The translations under genes were made by a program, and so were the position numbers. Shown here piece by piece: positions 1 through 7,317 of a DNA stretch of 16,472 nt. The notes beneath the pieces were generated by a model. That model saw nothing but the letters and a program-made list of their open reading frames with translations, had not been told where the DNA came from and did not search any database. The stretch comes from Promethearchaeota archaeon (GTDB taxonomy: Archaea; Asgardarchaeota; Lokiarchaeia; Sigyniarchaeales; Promethearchaeaceae): assembly GCA_014729055.1 (NCBI GenBank), contig WJKO01000533.1, forward strand, positions 1 to 16,472, read 5' to 3'. Each line of letters opens with the position of its first letter. The stretch's first letter is position 1.

Positions 1-2457
1 CAAGGATTTGGATCACCAAGTGCCTTTAGTGATGCTCAGAATACTACGGGGAGACCAATCACAGTTGTCTCAAAGCATACAAAATTTCCATACGGAATAT
101 TGTCTCAGTTTTATACTACTGAAAAGAACACGAAAGTATATGTGATTGAACCAGAGGAAGTTAAATTTGACTTTTTGCATGGAACATATTGTAAATTAAA
201 TTATCTCAATCTTAAATACAAAAGGGGCTACGTTGATGAATATGTTGAAAAAACGGCAATGATGAATTCGCACATAACCTTAATTTACATAGATCCGTAT
301 GGAGATCAACATATATATCCTCGGCGAGTGGAATATTTTCCAAAAGAACCAAAATATGCACTCCCCCACCCATCTTCAATCAAAATAGGTGATTTTCAAG
401 ATTTATTGAGAAATTCAGAGAACTTGACAGTCACAGCGTTTTTAACTGATAATTTTGTACGGATGAGCAATAACTTATCAAAAAAGATCGTAAGTGAAGC
501 GGAGTTTGAGATAGAAGATAAATTTAAGATGTTAAACCTCAACGAGGGATTCTTATCAAAAGTAAAGAAGAAAAGTGAAAACTGGATCTTTGCAAGAGAA
601 GAGATGAGGATCTATGGGCGATCCAAGAAAAAGCGCCCCAAAATCGTAATTTATTCTATTCCTAATGATGGGGATTTAAGAGATCAATTATGGGAAGAGA
701 TGAATGATTATAATACAAAATATTCGGAACGTAGTTCCCTTCAAAAGAAAATAAAACAGATGGAAAAGGACGTCAAAAAGGTAGAAGATAGTTACCATCG
801 TTCCAAACAAAAAAAGCAAGATCGAAAATATATTAAAAAAACCAATAAAGAGATAAAAAAACAAGAAAAAGAAGAAGAAAATCTCACAAAATTAATGGAA
901 AAAGTAAAAAATAACATCGACAAACTCTTGAAAAAAAGAGAATTTGAGAATGAAATAACAGAAGAGAAAATCGTTGATGAAGTTATTGAAAGAATTAATC
1001 AATTAATGATATCTAAGACTAGACCTGCTGAATTAACTCGGATACAAATAGAATATCTCTACATGTCTTTTAAAAATCAGAAATATATGTCCCCTCCCAC
1101 AGATACTGCTATACCAGTCGGTGAATCTGCTTTGGAAACAGTTCTAATAAAACAATTTAATCTACAGATAACTAACAAAGTCGAATATTTTGGGGATTCT
1201 GAAGATGAGATATATGAAATTGATGATGAAGAAAAACTAGAAACCGAAGAAAAAATCTCAAAAGTGAATAAAGTTCTTGCTAAATTCACCAGTTCGAAAT
1301 ATATTGAATCTAAAATTAATTTCGATATTTCTATGCCTGAAAATTTGGTCCTAACCCCTGAAGTCTATCATAAATACTTAGACAAGCTGGATGTTGATAG
1401 AACCTATGGGGATGACTTTGTTGCTGCTGAAACAAGGAAACCAACAAGTGGTAAAGGACTGGCATTCGTTGTTGAAGCAGTTATGGCATATAGCCCCCAC
1501 AGTAAAACTATAAAAAATGCAAAGACAGCAACGCAAGTTATTACTAGATATGTCAATCGTACCCCTAAATTAAGGGATAATACAGATTGTGCTCTCTGGA
1601 TGGGTATTCAAAGCGTTAACTGGAAGAATTATAAAGTTCCAGATACTTTTGATAACGGAATTCCTAAAGGAAATTTTATTATTTACGTAAATTGTTCAGG
1701 ACCCTATACACATTTAATGTTTAAATCCCAAAGTAAAAATGCTTTGGCAGAAGACGAAGTTCTTTTAAGTGAAGTAAAATTATGTTTAGAATCGATTGGT
1801 AGGAAATTACGTCGATATTTAGGTAAAAAAGAAAGAAGAAAGAAACGGATGAAACGTTCTGAATTAATTAATAAAAGTATTCCAGTATTTGTTGATTCTC
1901 TCTATAGTATCGTTAAAGATATACCTAAATTTAAAGCATTAAAAGTGGAACATTTAAGAAAACCAATTGAAGAAAAATTAGAAAGAGATACATTGGGCAG
2001 AAAAGGAATAACCACGACCATGAAATTGTCAAAGTCTATTAGTGCTGAAGTGAGTTCCATTAAGAAAGATCTAAAAGAAGAACATAAGAGAAAGTCTAAA
2101 AAGAAGTCTAGTAAAAAAGCATCTAAGAAGAAAACATCTAAAAAATCTTCTAAAAAGAAGTCTAGCAAAAAGAAAGCATCTAAAAAATCTTCTAAAAAGA
2201 AAATAAGTAAGAAGAAAACTGCAAAGAAAAGCACTCAATCCAAGTTAACCACTTATGATATCACCAGCGAAAATGTATTGAAGGCATTGTCAGATGACAA
2301 ATGGCATAAAGTTCCGGAATTAGTTAAAAAACTAAAAATCAAAGATCAGATGGAAGCTGCATTTTTATTGAATATTCTAAAGAAGCTCTATATTAAAAAA
2401 CAAATTAAATTAGGAAAAAATAAACAAGGAAAAAAGGTTTGGAAAATAAACAGATAA
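1..2457 (+). CDS. top6B: DNA topoisomerase VI subunit B, 5'-partial, with insertions and Lys-rich tail
   Basis: This is the ATPase subunit of the type IIB topoisomerase, which with subunit A passes one DNA duplex through another. The frame is open from base 1, so the gene starts before the window and the first part of the GHKL ATPase fold is missing. Visible in order: the end of the ATP lid (QGFG near base 1), the transducer approach, an H2TH-type segment (ELTRIQIEYLYMSF, about 1030-1071) followed by SPPTDTAIPVGESAL, and the transducer domain from 1411 with the switch-lysine motif VNWKNYK (Lys codon at 1624). Two stretches look inserted relative to ordinary archaeal subunits: about 541-1014 (a charged coiled coil) and 1168-1410 (acidic). 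The C-terminus adds a Lys/Ser tail (2086-2229) and a winged-helix-like domain (about 2248-2454). Visible length is 818 residues against roughly 530-620 for whole family members known to me. Subunit A begins 12 bp downstream. Confidence 0.95.
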   Translation, partial: QGFGSPSAFSDAQNTTGRPITVVSKHTKFPYGILSQFYTTEKNTKVYVIEPEEVKFDFLHGTYCKLNYLNLKYKRGYVDEYVEKTAMMNSHITLIYIDPYGDQHIYPRRVEYFPKEPKYALPHPSSIKIGDFQDLLRNSENLTVTAFLTDNFVRMSNNLSKKIVSEAEFEIEDKFKMLNLNEGFLSKVKKKSENWIFAREEMRIYGRSKKKRPKIVIYSIPNDGDLRDQLWEEMNDYNTKYSERSSLQKKIKQMEKDVKKVEDSYHRSKQKKQDRKYIKKTNKEIKKQEKEEENLTKLMEKVKNNIDKLLKKREFENEITEEKIVDEVIERINQLMISKTRPAELTRIQIEYLYMSFKNQKYMSPPTDTAIPVGESALETVLIKQFNLQITNKVEYFGDSEDEIYEIDDEEKLETEEKISKVNKVLAKFTSSKYIESKINFDISMPENLVLTPEVYHKYLDKLDVDRTYGDDFVAAETRKPTSGKGLAFVVEAVMAYSPHSKTIKNAKTATQVITRYVNRTPKLRDNTDCALWMGIQSVNWKNYKVPDTFDNGIPKGNFIIYVNCSGPYTHLMFKSQSKNALAEDEVLLSEVKLCLESIGRKLRRYLGKKERRKKRMKRSELINKSIPVFVDSLYSIVKDIPKFKALKVEHLRKPIEEKLERDTLGRKGITTTMKLSKSISAEVSSIKKDLKEEHKRKSKKKSSKKASKKKTSKKSSKKKSSKKKASKKSSKKKISKKKTAKKSTQSKLTTYDITSENVLKALSDDKWHKVPELVKKLKIKDQMEAAFLLNILKKLYIKKQIKLGKNKQGKKVWKINR
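2135..2201 (+). repeat. Direct repeat inside the Lys-rich tail of top6B
   Basis: A 25-base unit is present exactly at 2135-2159 and again at 2177-2201, a period of 42 bases (14 codons). It lies inside the stretch 2086-2229, which encodes about 28 Lys in 48 residues in a SKK/SSKKK pattern. The repeat keeps the reading frame, which suggests that the tail grew by in-frame duplication. Confidence 0.85.
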
Positions 2458-2469
2458 GGATTAATTAAA

Positions 2470-3711
2470 ATGGCGAAGAAGAGTAAATCGAAGACAAAAA
2501 AAAGAAGTAAACACTCGGTCTTGAAGAAATTAAGAAATGATATAACAATTAATGATTTGGAGCAGGTTAGAGAGATGTTTGAAAAACGACTTGCTCAAAA
2601 AAAAGGTATAGAATACATCAAACGAGACGATATTATTGAAATTAATGATGTCAAACCTAAGGAAGCGTTGAAAAGAATAGAAAATGTCGTTAAAGATATA
2701 GTGAGACAAATACTTGTTGCGGGAGATCCAAGTTTTAAAATTCCAATTAGAACTTCCAGTAACATAATTTATGATGCGGAGCAAGATCTTATTCTTTTAG
2801 GGCAGAAAGAAGCAGAAAAGAAATTATTGACCTTAACTTCAGTTCAAGATGCAACAAGAGTCATGAAAGTCATGGAAATAATTTACAAACAGTGTCTGAA
2901 AACAAAAAAACATATGACGAAACGTGAGGTGTTCTATGGTGCTGCGAAATTATTTCAAGATCAGAAATACAGTGATAGTGCTATTGAAGATGTGTCCGCT
3001 TTAATAAGGACCACTCGAAATTCCACAGGTGTAGTCGCAAAGGCTCGTGGATCTGCAGTAGGGCGTCTAAAATTAAGAGATGGTAACGAAATAATTGATT
3101 TAGAAAAGCAAGGAAGTGGTGCATGGTCAATATCGCCATTTCTGGATAGAATCGAGGTACTTGAGTCGGATGCAGAATTCATTTTAGTTTTAGAAAAGGA
3201 TGCAGCAATGATGAGAATTATCGAAGAAAAATGGTGGACTAAATTTCCTTGCATAGCGTTAACTGCGGAGGGAGTTGGGAATGTAGCAACACGTATGTTT
3301 CTTAAAAAAATTAATGCAACCCTCAAATTACCTACCTTTTGCCTCGTTGATTGTGATCCATATGGACATTACATATACTCGGTATATATTCGTGGCTCTA
3401 AAAGGCTGAGTTATGAAAGCCCTTTCTTAGCTACACCAGATATGCACCTACTTGGGGTATTAACTCGTGATCTCGATGAGTTTGGAATTGGAGATGATCA
3501 GAGAATACCAATGGATAAAAGGGACTTAAAAAGATTAAATGATATGTTGAATGAAGATTTCGTGAAAAACAATAAGAAATGGAAAGATGATCTTCAATTG
3601 ATGAAGAAGAATAAGCAAAAAGCAGAAATTCAAGCATTATCTTCTCATGGTATTGAATATATAACTGATACGTATTTACCAAATAAATTATATTCCGGTG
3701 ATTGGATATGA
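2470..3711 (+). CDS. top6A: DNA topoisomerase VI subunit A (Spo11-like)
   Basis: This is the DNA-cleaving subunit of topoisomerase VI, homologous to Spo11. It makes a 5'-phosphotyrosyl double-strand break. The winged-helix (5Y-CAP) catalytic motif is TKREVFYGA, with Tyr156 as the expected nucleophile. The Toprim metal site is seen as Glu242 in LVLEKD and as Asp294/Asp296 in VDCDPYG, followed by HYIYSVYIRGS. At 413 aa it is slightly longer than typical archaeal subunits (about 360-390 aa), because of a basic N-terminus (first 20 residues rich in Lys, Arg and Ser). The segment usually close to TGKG-PD-TR reads TAEGVGNVATR here, a divergent form. AAGGA at 2456-2460 is a plausible ribosome site 9 bp before the ATG. 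The stop TGA overlaps the next start as ATGA, so expression is coupled to both neighbours. Confidence 0.96.
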   Translation: MAKKSKSKTKKRSKHSVLKKLRNDITINDLEQVREMFEKRLAQKKGIEYIKRDDIIEINDVKPKEALKRIENVVKDIVRQILVAGDPSFKIPIRTSSNIIYDAEQDLILLGQKEAEKKLLTLTSVQDATRVMKVMEIIYKQCLKTKKHMTKREVFYGAAKLFQDQKYSDSAIEDVSALIRTTRNSTGVVAKARGSAVGRLKLRDGNEIIDLEKQGSGAWSISPFLDRIEVLESDAEFILVLEKDAAMMRIIEEKWWTKFPCIALTAEGVGNVATRMFLKKINATLKLPTFCLVDCDPYGHYIYSVYIRGSKRLSYESPFLATPDMHLLGVLTRDLDEFGIGDDQRIPMDKRDLKRLNDMLNEDFVKNNKKWKDDLQLMKKNKQKAEIQALSSHGIEYITDTYLPNKLYSGDWI

Positions 3712-4085
3712 AAGTGTTTAGAACGGATAAAGGACGTATTTATCAAATAACAGATAAAGAACGGATGAAAGAATGGGATGCTGAAATGCCGTTTATTTTC
3801 ATAGAATATGCAAAAGATAGATTGATTCCCAGTTATCCTAAATCCATTAAAAAGCAAGTCGATGATTATTTTAAGGAAGTGTTAAATGATATAGCAATCC
3901 CTGCAATAGAACGGGATTTATCAAGTGAGGATGAAGAAGAACGGGAAAAAGCTGCTGAATCTTTACAAACATATTATCCACAATATTCTAAAGAAATGAA
4001 GAAAATTATCCCAAAAATTAAAAAATTCGCTAATGATAAAAACAAGAAAATTGCGAAAATTATAAAAAAAATTATTGAGAAATAA
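3708..4085 (+). CDS. Small helical HEAT-like protein coupled to topoisomerase VI subunit A
   Basis: I do not recognise this 125-aa protein as a named family. Residues 1-35 could form a short strand-rich start. From about residue 40 it is helical, and the run AIPAIERDLSSEDEEEREKA, followed by a second amphipathic helix pair, resembles a HEAT or armadillo-type repeat. The C-terminus is very basic (KIKKFANDKNKKIAKIIKK). The ATG at 3708 is preferred to an in-frame TTG at 3702 because it overlaps the top6A stop (ATGA) and sits 5 bp after GGTGAT (3697-3702), a good Shine-Dalgarno match inside top6A. The overlap implies translational coupling with subunit A and suggests a partner or regulator of topoisomerase VI. 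That role is inferred from position only; a DNA- or protein-binding adaptor is equally possible. Confidence 0.8.
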   Translation: MKVFRTDKGRIYQITDKERMKEWDAEMPFIFIEYAKDRLIPSYPKSIKKQVDDYFKEVLNDIAIPAIERDLSSEDEEEREKAAESLQTYYPQYSKEMKKIIPKIKKFANDKNKKIAKIIKKIIEK

Positions 4086-4117
4086 AATACAAAAGAAATC
4101 ATGAGTATCGAGGTTTT

Positions 4118-5005
4118 ATGATTTATACAATTTCAGTTATAAGTTCAACAGGATATCCTTTTTTCTTTAAGATCATTCATAGAATCCCGAAAGCGGTCGA
4201 TCTACATTTAAGATTTTACGATTTTTGTAACTCTGAGCAAAGTTCTACTGATTATGTAGAAGGTTTTGAATTATTTGCGGGTTTAATTAGTGCTTTAAGT
4301 GAGTTTTCTAGGTTATTAGGTCAGAAACTCGAACTATTAAAATTCAAAGATCAGAAAAAGAGGCCTTTAAATAGAAATGAGGACAATTCAAGATTAATTA
4401 GAAACCCGATATACCCTGTTGAGATACCAACCGGAGCCGATGCAATTATAAATTGCCAGAATGAACGATTCTTAGATCCAGTCGCCGTTGAAGTTAAAAT
4501 AAATATAATTTTTTATAATATTCTTTTAAGCAAACTCCCATTAGGGCCTGATAAATTAATCACAGAGGATGAAGAAATATTTATAGTGGATATTATAGAC
4601 GATAGAAAAGCCAAAGAAAGATTAAAACCTCTTAAAAAGGATCTAAAAAAAGAAGTACATAATATTTTAGTAGACTATGAGAAGTATGGTATTATAGGAT
4701 TAGCAATTACATCGTTTGACTATAGCCCTATTGCAATTTACAACATACAAAAGTTTGATTTATTTAAATTATTACGTGATATAGGGCGTTTACCAAGAGT
4801 TCATTCATTTAATTGGAAACATAGGACGGGATTCATTGAGAAGAAACCGAGACATTTGTATATAGTAAATTCCGGTATTGGTGTTGTAATAGATGATGTC
4901 TTTATGCCCTATTATTATTTATTAGTGTGCAAACCAGAATCCTATCTTGCAGAAATACCGCGCCAAATTTATGAAAGATTAAATCCAATAATCGATCCAG
5001 ATTAA
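4118..5005 (+). CDS. Uncharacterised protein with longin/roadblock-like N-terminus
   Basis: This 295-aa protein has no function I can name. The N-terminal part reads as strand-turn-strand (YTISVISSTGYPFFFKIIH), a long helix (FELFAGLISALSEFSRLLG) and a strand (KLELLKF). After a polar linker come another strand (EIFIVDIID) and a helix (about residues 168-187). That order is the layout of longin/roadblock-type folds, which Asgard genomes carry in many copies, often with small GTPases. The second half (from about 192) begins with GLAITSFDYSPIAIYNI and ends with strands and a helix, and may be a second such domain. No signal peptide or membrane segment is seen. GAGGT at 4110-4114 lies only 3 bp before the ATG. 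The gene begins 32 bp after the HEAT-like gene on the same strand, so it is probably the fourth gene of the topoisomerase VI run. The fold assignment is an inference. Confidence 0.8.
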   Translation: MIYTISVISSTGYPFFFKIIHRIPKAVDLHLRFYDFCNSEQSSTDYVEGFELFAGLISALSEFSRLLGQKLELLKFKDQKKRPLNRNEDNSRLIRNPIYPVEIPTGADAIINCQNERFLDPVAVEVKINIIFYNILLSKLPLGPDKLITEDEEIFIVDIIDDRKAKERLKPLKKDLKKEVHNILVDYEKYGIIGLAITSFDYSPIAIYNIQKFDLFKLLRDIGRLPRVHSFNWKHRTGFIEKKPRHLYIVNSGIGVVIDDVFMPYYYLLVCKPESYLAEIPRQIYERLNPIIDPD

Positions 5006-5018
5006 CAAATAAAAGAAA

Positions 5019-5041
5019 AATAAAATTTATTGAGTTTTATT
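5019..5041. terminator. Hairpin between two convergent genes
   Basis: AATAAAA (5019-5025) and TTTTATT (5035-5041) form a perfect 7-bp stem with a 9-base loop. It sits in the 52-bp gap between the stops of the longin-like gene and the synthase gene, and both strands continue into T-rich or A-rich sequence. It could stop transcription from either side. The stem is all A-T, so it is weak as RNA structure. Confidence 0.45.
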
Positions 5042-5057
5042 AATGCTCTTTGTTTTA

Positions 5058-6680
5058 TTATTTACTGTTTTCTTTTGTAGCTTTGATCAGTTTATTCATA
5101 CCATTTAAAAGTGCCAGTACCGAACTCATAACTACGTCTTCGTTAGTCGCGGAAGCTGTTACTATTTTTTGAGTCTTTTTATCCATAAGTTCAATAAAAA
5201 CTCTACCTAAGGCATCGGTTCCGCCAGTAACGGCATCAATATTATAAGATAGAAGTTCAAATTCTAAATCCTGTTTAATTATTTTCAATATTGCTTGCAT
5301 ACTTGCATCTACTGGTCCAACACCGATAGAAGAACCAATTATCGTTTCATAGTCCCCATTCTTTTTGATCTTGAGCTTTACCGTTGAAGTTGGTGTAACA
5401 CTGCCTGTTAGCACGGTTAATTCATCTAGAATTACGTATTTTTCTTCCTTTGGTAAATCACCGATTTCATCCCTTACAATTGCCATGAAATCTTCTTCCA
5501 TTATCTGATGCCCTTTGTCACCGATTGCTTTTATTCTATTCATTATCCTAGAAAATTGATCGTCAGTGAACGTAATTCCCATATTTTCTAATTTAGCTTT
5601 TAATGCGTGGCGACCTGAATGTTTTCCAAATTGTATTGAATCCGCTAAGATTTGGTTTATCTCGTCCCCTCTGTTGATCCCCAATAAGCTGGGAGTAATT
5701 GGTTCATAAGTTCGCGCATTTTGAATCATTGCGTGTGTATGAATACCCGACTCGTGCCGAAAAGCATTTCTACCAATTAGCGGAGCTTGAGTAGGAATTC
5801 GAAATTTAGAACCACAGAATGATTCGACCAGTTTTGCAGTCGGATACAACTTTTTAGTATTAATATTCATCGGGATCCCATAAAATGCGTAAATAGACAT
5901 TACGGATTCTTCAAATGACGCATTTCCTGCCCGTTCCCCAGTTCCAAGAACCGTAGTCTGTATCTGTGCAGCACCATTCTCTACTCCCGCTAAACTATTT
6001 GCAACCGCAAGACCAAAGTCATTATGGCAATGCACTGAAATTCGTACATCCTTGGGGAAAGCCTCTCTGTTATTTTTTATAATGTGTCCATAAGCAGTTG
6101 GACTGATCGTTCCTACAGTATCAGGTATATTAATTCTCGTTGCTCCCGCCTCTATTGCAGTCATATTCGCTTTGATAAGAAAATCCAAGTCAGATCGCGT
6201 TGCATCCTCAGCCGAGAATTCTACAATCTTATAGTGATCCTTTGCATAACCAACCATTTCTGTAATTCGATCTAATACTTCATTCCTCGTCATCTTCAAT
6301 TTATTCTTTAAATGTAAATCAGAAGTTGCTATGAATACGTGAATGCTGTCCATACTCGCATCCACAACGGAATCAATATCTTTCTTTAAAAGACGTGCAA
6401 GGCCGATAACTTCGCAATCTAATCCCATACCGGCAATCATTTTACAACATTCATAATCTCCAGAAGAAATAACGGGAAATCCCGCTTCAATGATGTCTAT
6501 TTTGGCTTCATCTAACGCTTTTGCTATTAACTTTTTTTCAGCTAAAGTAAAAGAAATACCGGGTGTCTGTTCTCCATCCCTTAGTGTCGTATCAAAAAAG
6601 TATACCTTTTCAGGTAAGTTTAAATTTGAACGTATAGTTTCCATCATTTGTGATACTTTAATATCATCTTTTTCTACCAT
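5058..6680 (-). CDS. leuA: 2-isopropylmalate synthase / (R)-citramalate synthase family protein
   Basis: This enzyme condenses acetyl-CoA with a 2-oxoacid at the entry of leucine or isoleucine synthesis. The 540-aa protein has the DRE-TIM-type barrel first: DTTLRDGEQTPG (30-41), EFSAEDATRSDLDFL (154-168), the metal-binding HCHND (217-221), GTGERAGNASFEE (246-258) and GKHSGRHAL (352-360). About residues 415-535 form a LeuA-type regulatory domain (LTGSVTPTSTVKL, GVGPVDASMQAI, GGTDALGRV), where leucine or isoleucine feedback normally acts. This domain argues against the short AksA-type homocitrate synthases. The segment HESGIHTHAM (309-318) lacks the QDG or VDG triplet common in isopropylmalate synthases, so citramalate as product is possible; sequence alone does not decide. 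The ATG at 6680 fits a TATA box about 28 bp upstream, implying a leaderless mRNA. The gene is monocistronic here. Confidence 0.93.
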   Translation of the reverse strand: MVEKDDIKVSQMMETIRSNLNLPEKVYFFDTTLRDGEQTPGISFTLAEKKLIAKALDEAKIDIIEAGFPVISSGDYECCKMIAGMGLDCEVIGLARLLKKDIDSVVDASMDSIHVFIATSDLHLKNKLKMTRNEVLDRITEMVGYAKDHYKIVEFSAEDATRSDLDFLIKANMTAIEAGATRINIPDTVGTISPTAYGHIIKNNREAFPKDVRISVHCHNDFGLAVANSLAGVENGAAQIQTTVLGTGERAGNASFEESVMSIYAFYGIPMNINTKKLYPTAKLVESFCGSKFRIPTQAPLIGRNAFRHESGIHTHAMIQNARTYEPITPSLLGINRGDEINQILADSIQFGKHSGRHALKAKLENMGITFTDDQFSRIMNRIKAIGDKGHQIMEEDFMAIVRDEIGDLPKEEKYVILDELTVLTGSVTPTSTVKLKIKKNGDYETIIGSSIGVGPVDASMQAILKIIKQDLEFELLSYNIDAVTGGTDALGRVFIELMDKKTQKIVTASATNEDVVMSSVLALLNGMNKLIKATKENSK

Positions 6681-6702
6681 TTTTATACATACCCATTGTC
6701 AA

Positions 6703-6713
6703 TTTATTTATAT
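6703..6713 (-). promoter_or_regulatory. TATA box of the leuA-like gene, probably leaderless
   Basis: Read on the minus strand, AAAGG is followed by ATATAAATAAA. This is a good archaeal BRE plus TATA arrangement. Its centre lies about 28 bp upstream of the ATG at 6680, which puts the expected transcription start at or next to the start codon. No Shine-Dalgarno sequence is seen, as expected for a leaderless transcript. Confidence 0.6.
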
Positions 6714-7249
6714 CCTTTGTATATTCGAAAATATTCAACAAAAAAAACATTCTATAAATATCTAATTGCGATATATAATCTAGTTTTTCTATGATGTAAC
6801 TTCTTTCAAGCAGAAGGAATTTTTGCAGAATTTCTATATAACTCTGTCTAAAAGTAAAATCTAATCTCTTAGGGTGTTCCCATGTAGAGAAAATGATCCC
6901 TTCTTGCTATTATTGAAATAACATTACACCTCGAAATATTCATTTCTGAATTTATTTACAGAAATTCATGTTTTTTAATGTTAAACTCATTAAAAACATT
7001 ACGTATAAAATCAAAAAAATAGAAAAATAATAATATAATATAACCTTAATTGGACATGGATAACCTTTAATGGGTGCTTAGTGGAAGCGATGATTAACAA
7101 AAAAATCTGAGCCATTATATGGCATTGAAGGATTATAGTTACTATGAGTTTCGCAAGTTCTCAAAGACAGTTATCCTTTTCTAACAAGAATAATTTAACA
7201 TAATTTGAATAAATGTTTTAAAAACATTACTGATTAAAGTTAGTATTAA
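6714..7249. other. Divergent intergenic region with several palindromes, no gene found
   Basis: Together with the flanking promoters this is the 637-bp gap between the leuA-like gene and the GTPase gene. I find no convincing reading frame; the longest tidy one is 19 codons at 7144-7203. It does hold structure: a two-part hairpin at 6865-6890 (TCTCT/AGAGA outside, GGG/CCC with TGTT loop inside), a 7-bp inverted repeat at 6942-6965, a GCCAT-TAT-ATGGC hairpin at 7111-7123, and a 17-bp palindrome at 7212-7228. The stretch of about 7045-7140 is less AT-rich than its surroundings. It could hold a small RNA or operators; nothing matches a family I know. Confidence 0.5.
7212..7228. promoter_or_regulatory. 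17-bp palindrome upstream of the GTPase promoter, candidate operator
   Basis: AATGTTTT and AAAACATT flank a single central A, a perfect inverted repeat. The right half is part of a 13-base sequence, TTAAAAACATTAC, found exactly at 6990-7002 and 7218-7230. It lies 22 bp or more before the candidate TATA boxes of the GTPase gene, where an archaeal activator or repressor dimer could bind. No protein is assigned to it. Confidence 0.35.
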
Positions 7250-7277
7250 TTTATAAATCGATTTTACTATATATTTA
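7250..7277 (+). promoter_or_regulatory. Candidate TATA boxes of the GTPase gene
   Basis: TTTATAAAT (7250-7258) and TATATATTTA (7268-7277) both resemble archaeal TATA boxes. They would give leaders of roughly 36 or 18 bases before the ATG at 7318. The sequence alone does not say which is used. Confidence 0.4.
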
Positions 7278-7317
7278 CTAACAAAGCCACCTTTCAGAGA
7301 ATTTTAATACACTGGTG

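Noticed and set aside
100..102. TTG as start of the topoisomerase VI subunit B gene
   Set aside because: The frame is open back to base 1 and the residues before the TTG (QGFG..., TTGRP) match the family, so the gene is cut by the window edge.
1902..2234. Minus-strand frame rich in Leu, Phe and Asp opposite the Lys-rich tail
   Set aside because: It is the complement of AAA/AAG/TCT repeats and has no promoter or ribosome site.
3702..3704. TTG start for the HEAT-like gene
   Set aside because: The ATG at 3708 overlaps the top6A stop as ATGA and has a well-placed GGTGAT.
4101..4121. Seven-codon reading frame overlapping the longin-like start as ATGA
   Set aside because: Too short to support; no ribosome site of its own. 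It could be a leader peptide but nothing shows this.
7144..7203. 19-codon reading frame with an AAGGA upstream
   Set aside because: Short, low-information peptide and distant spacing; expected by chance.
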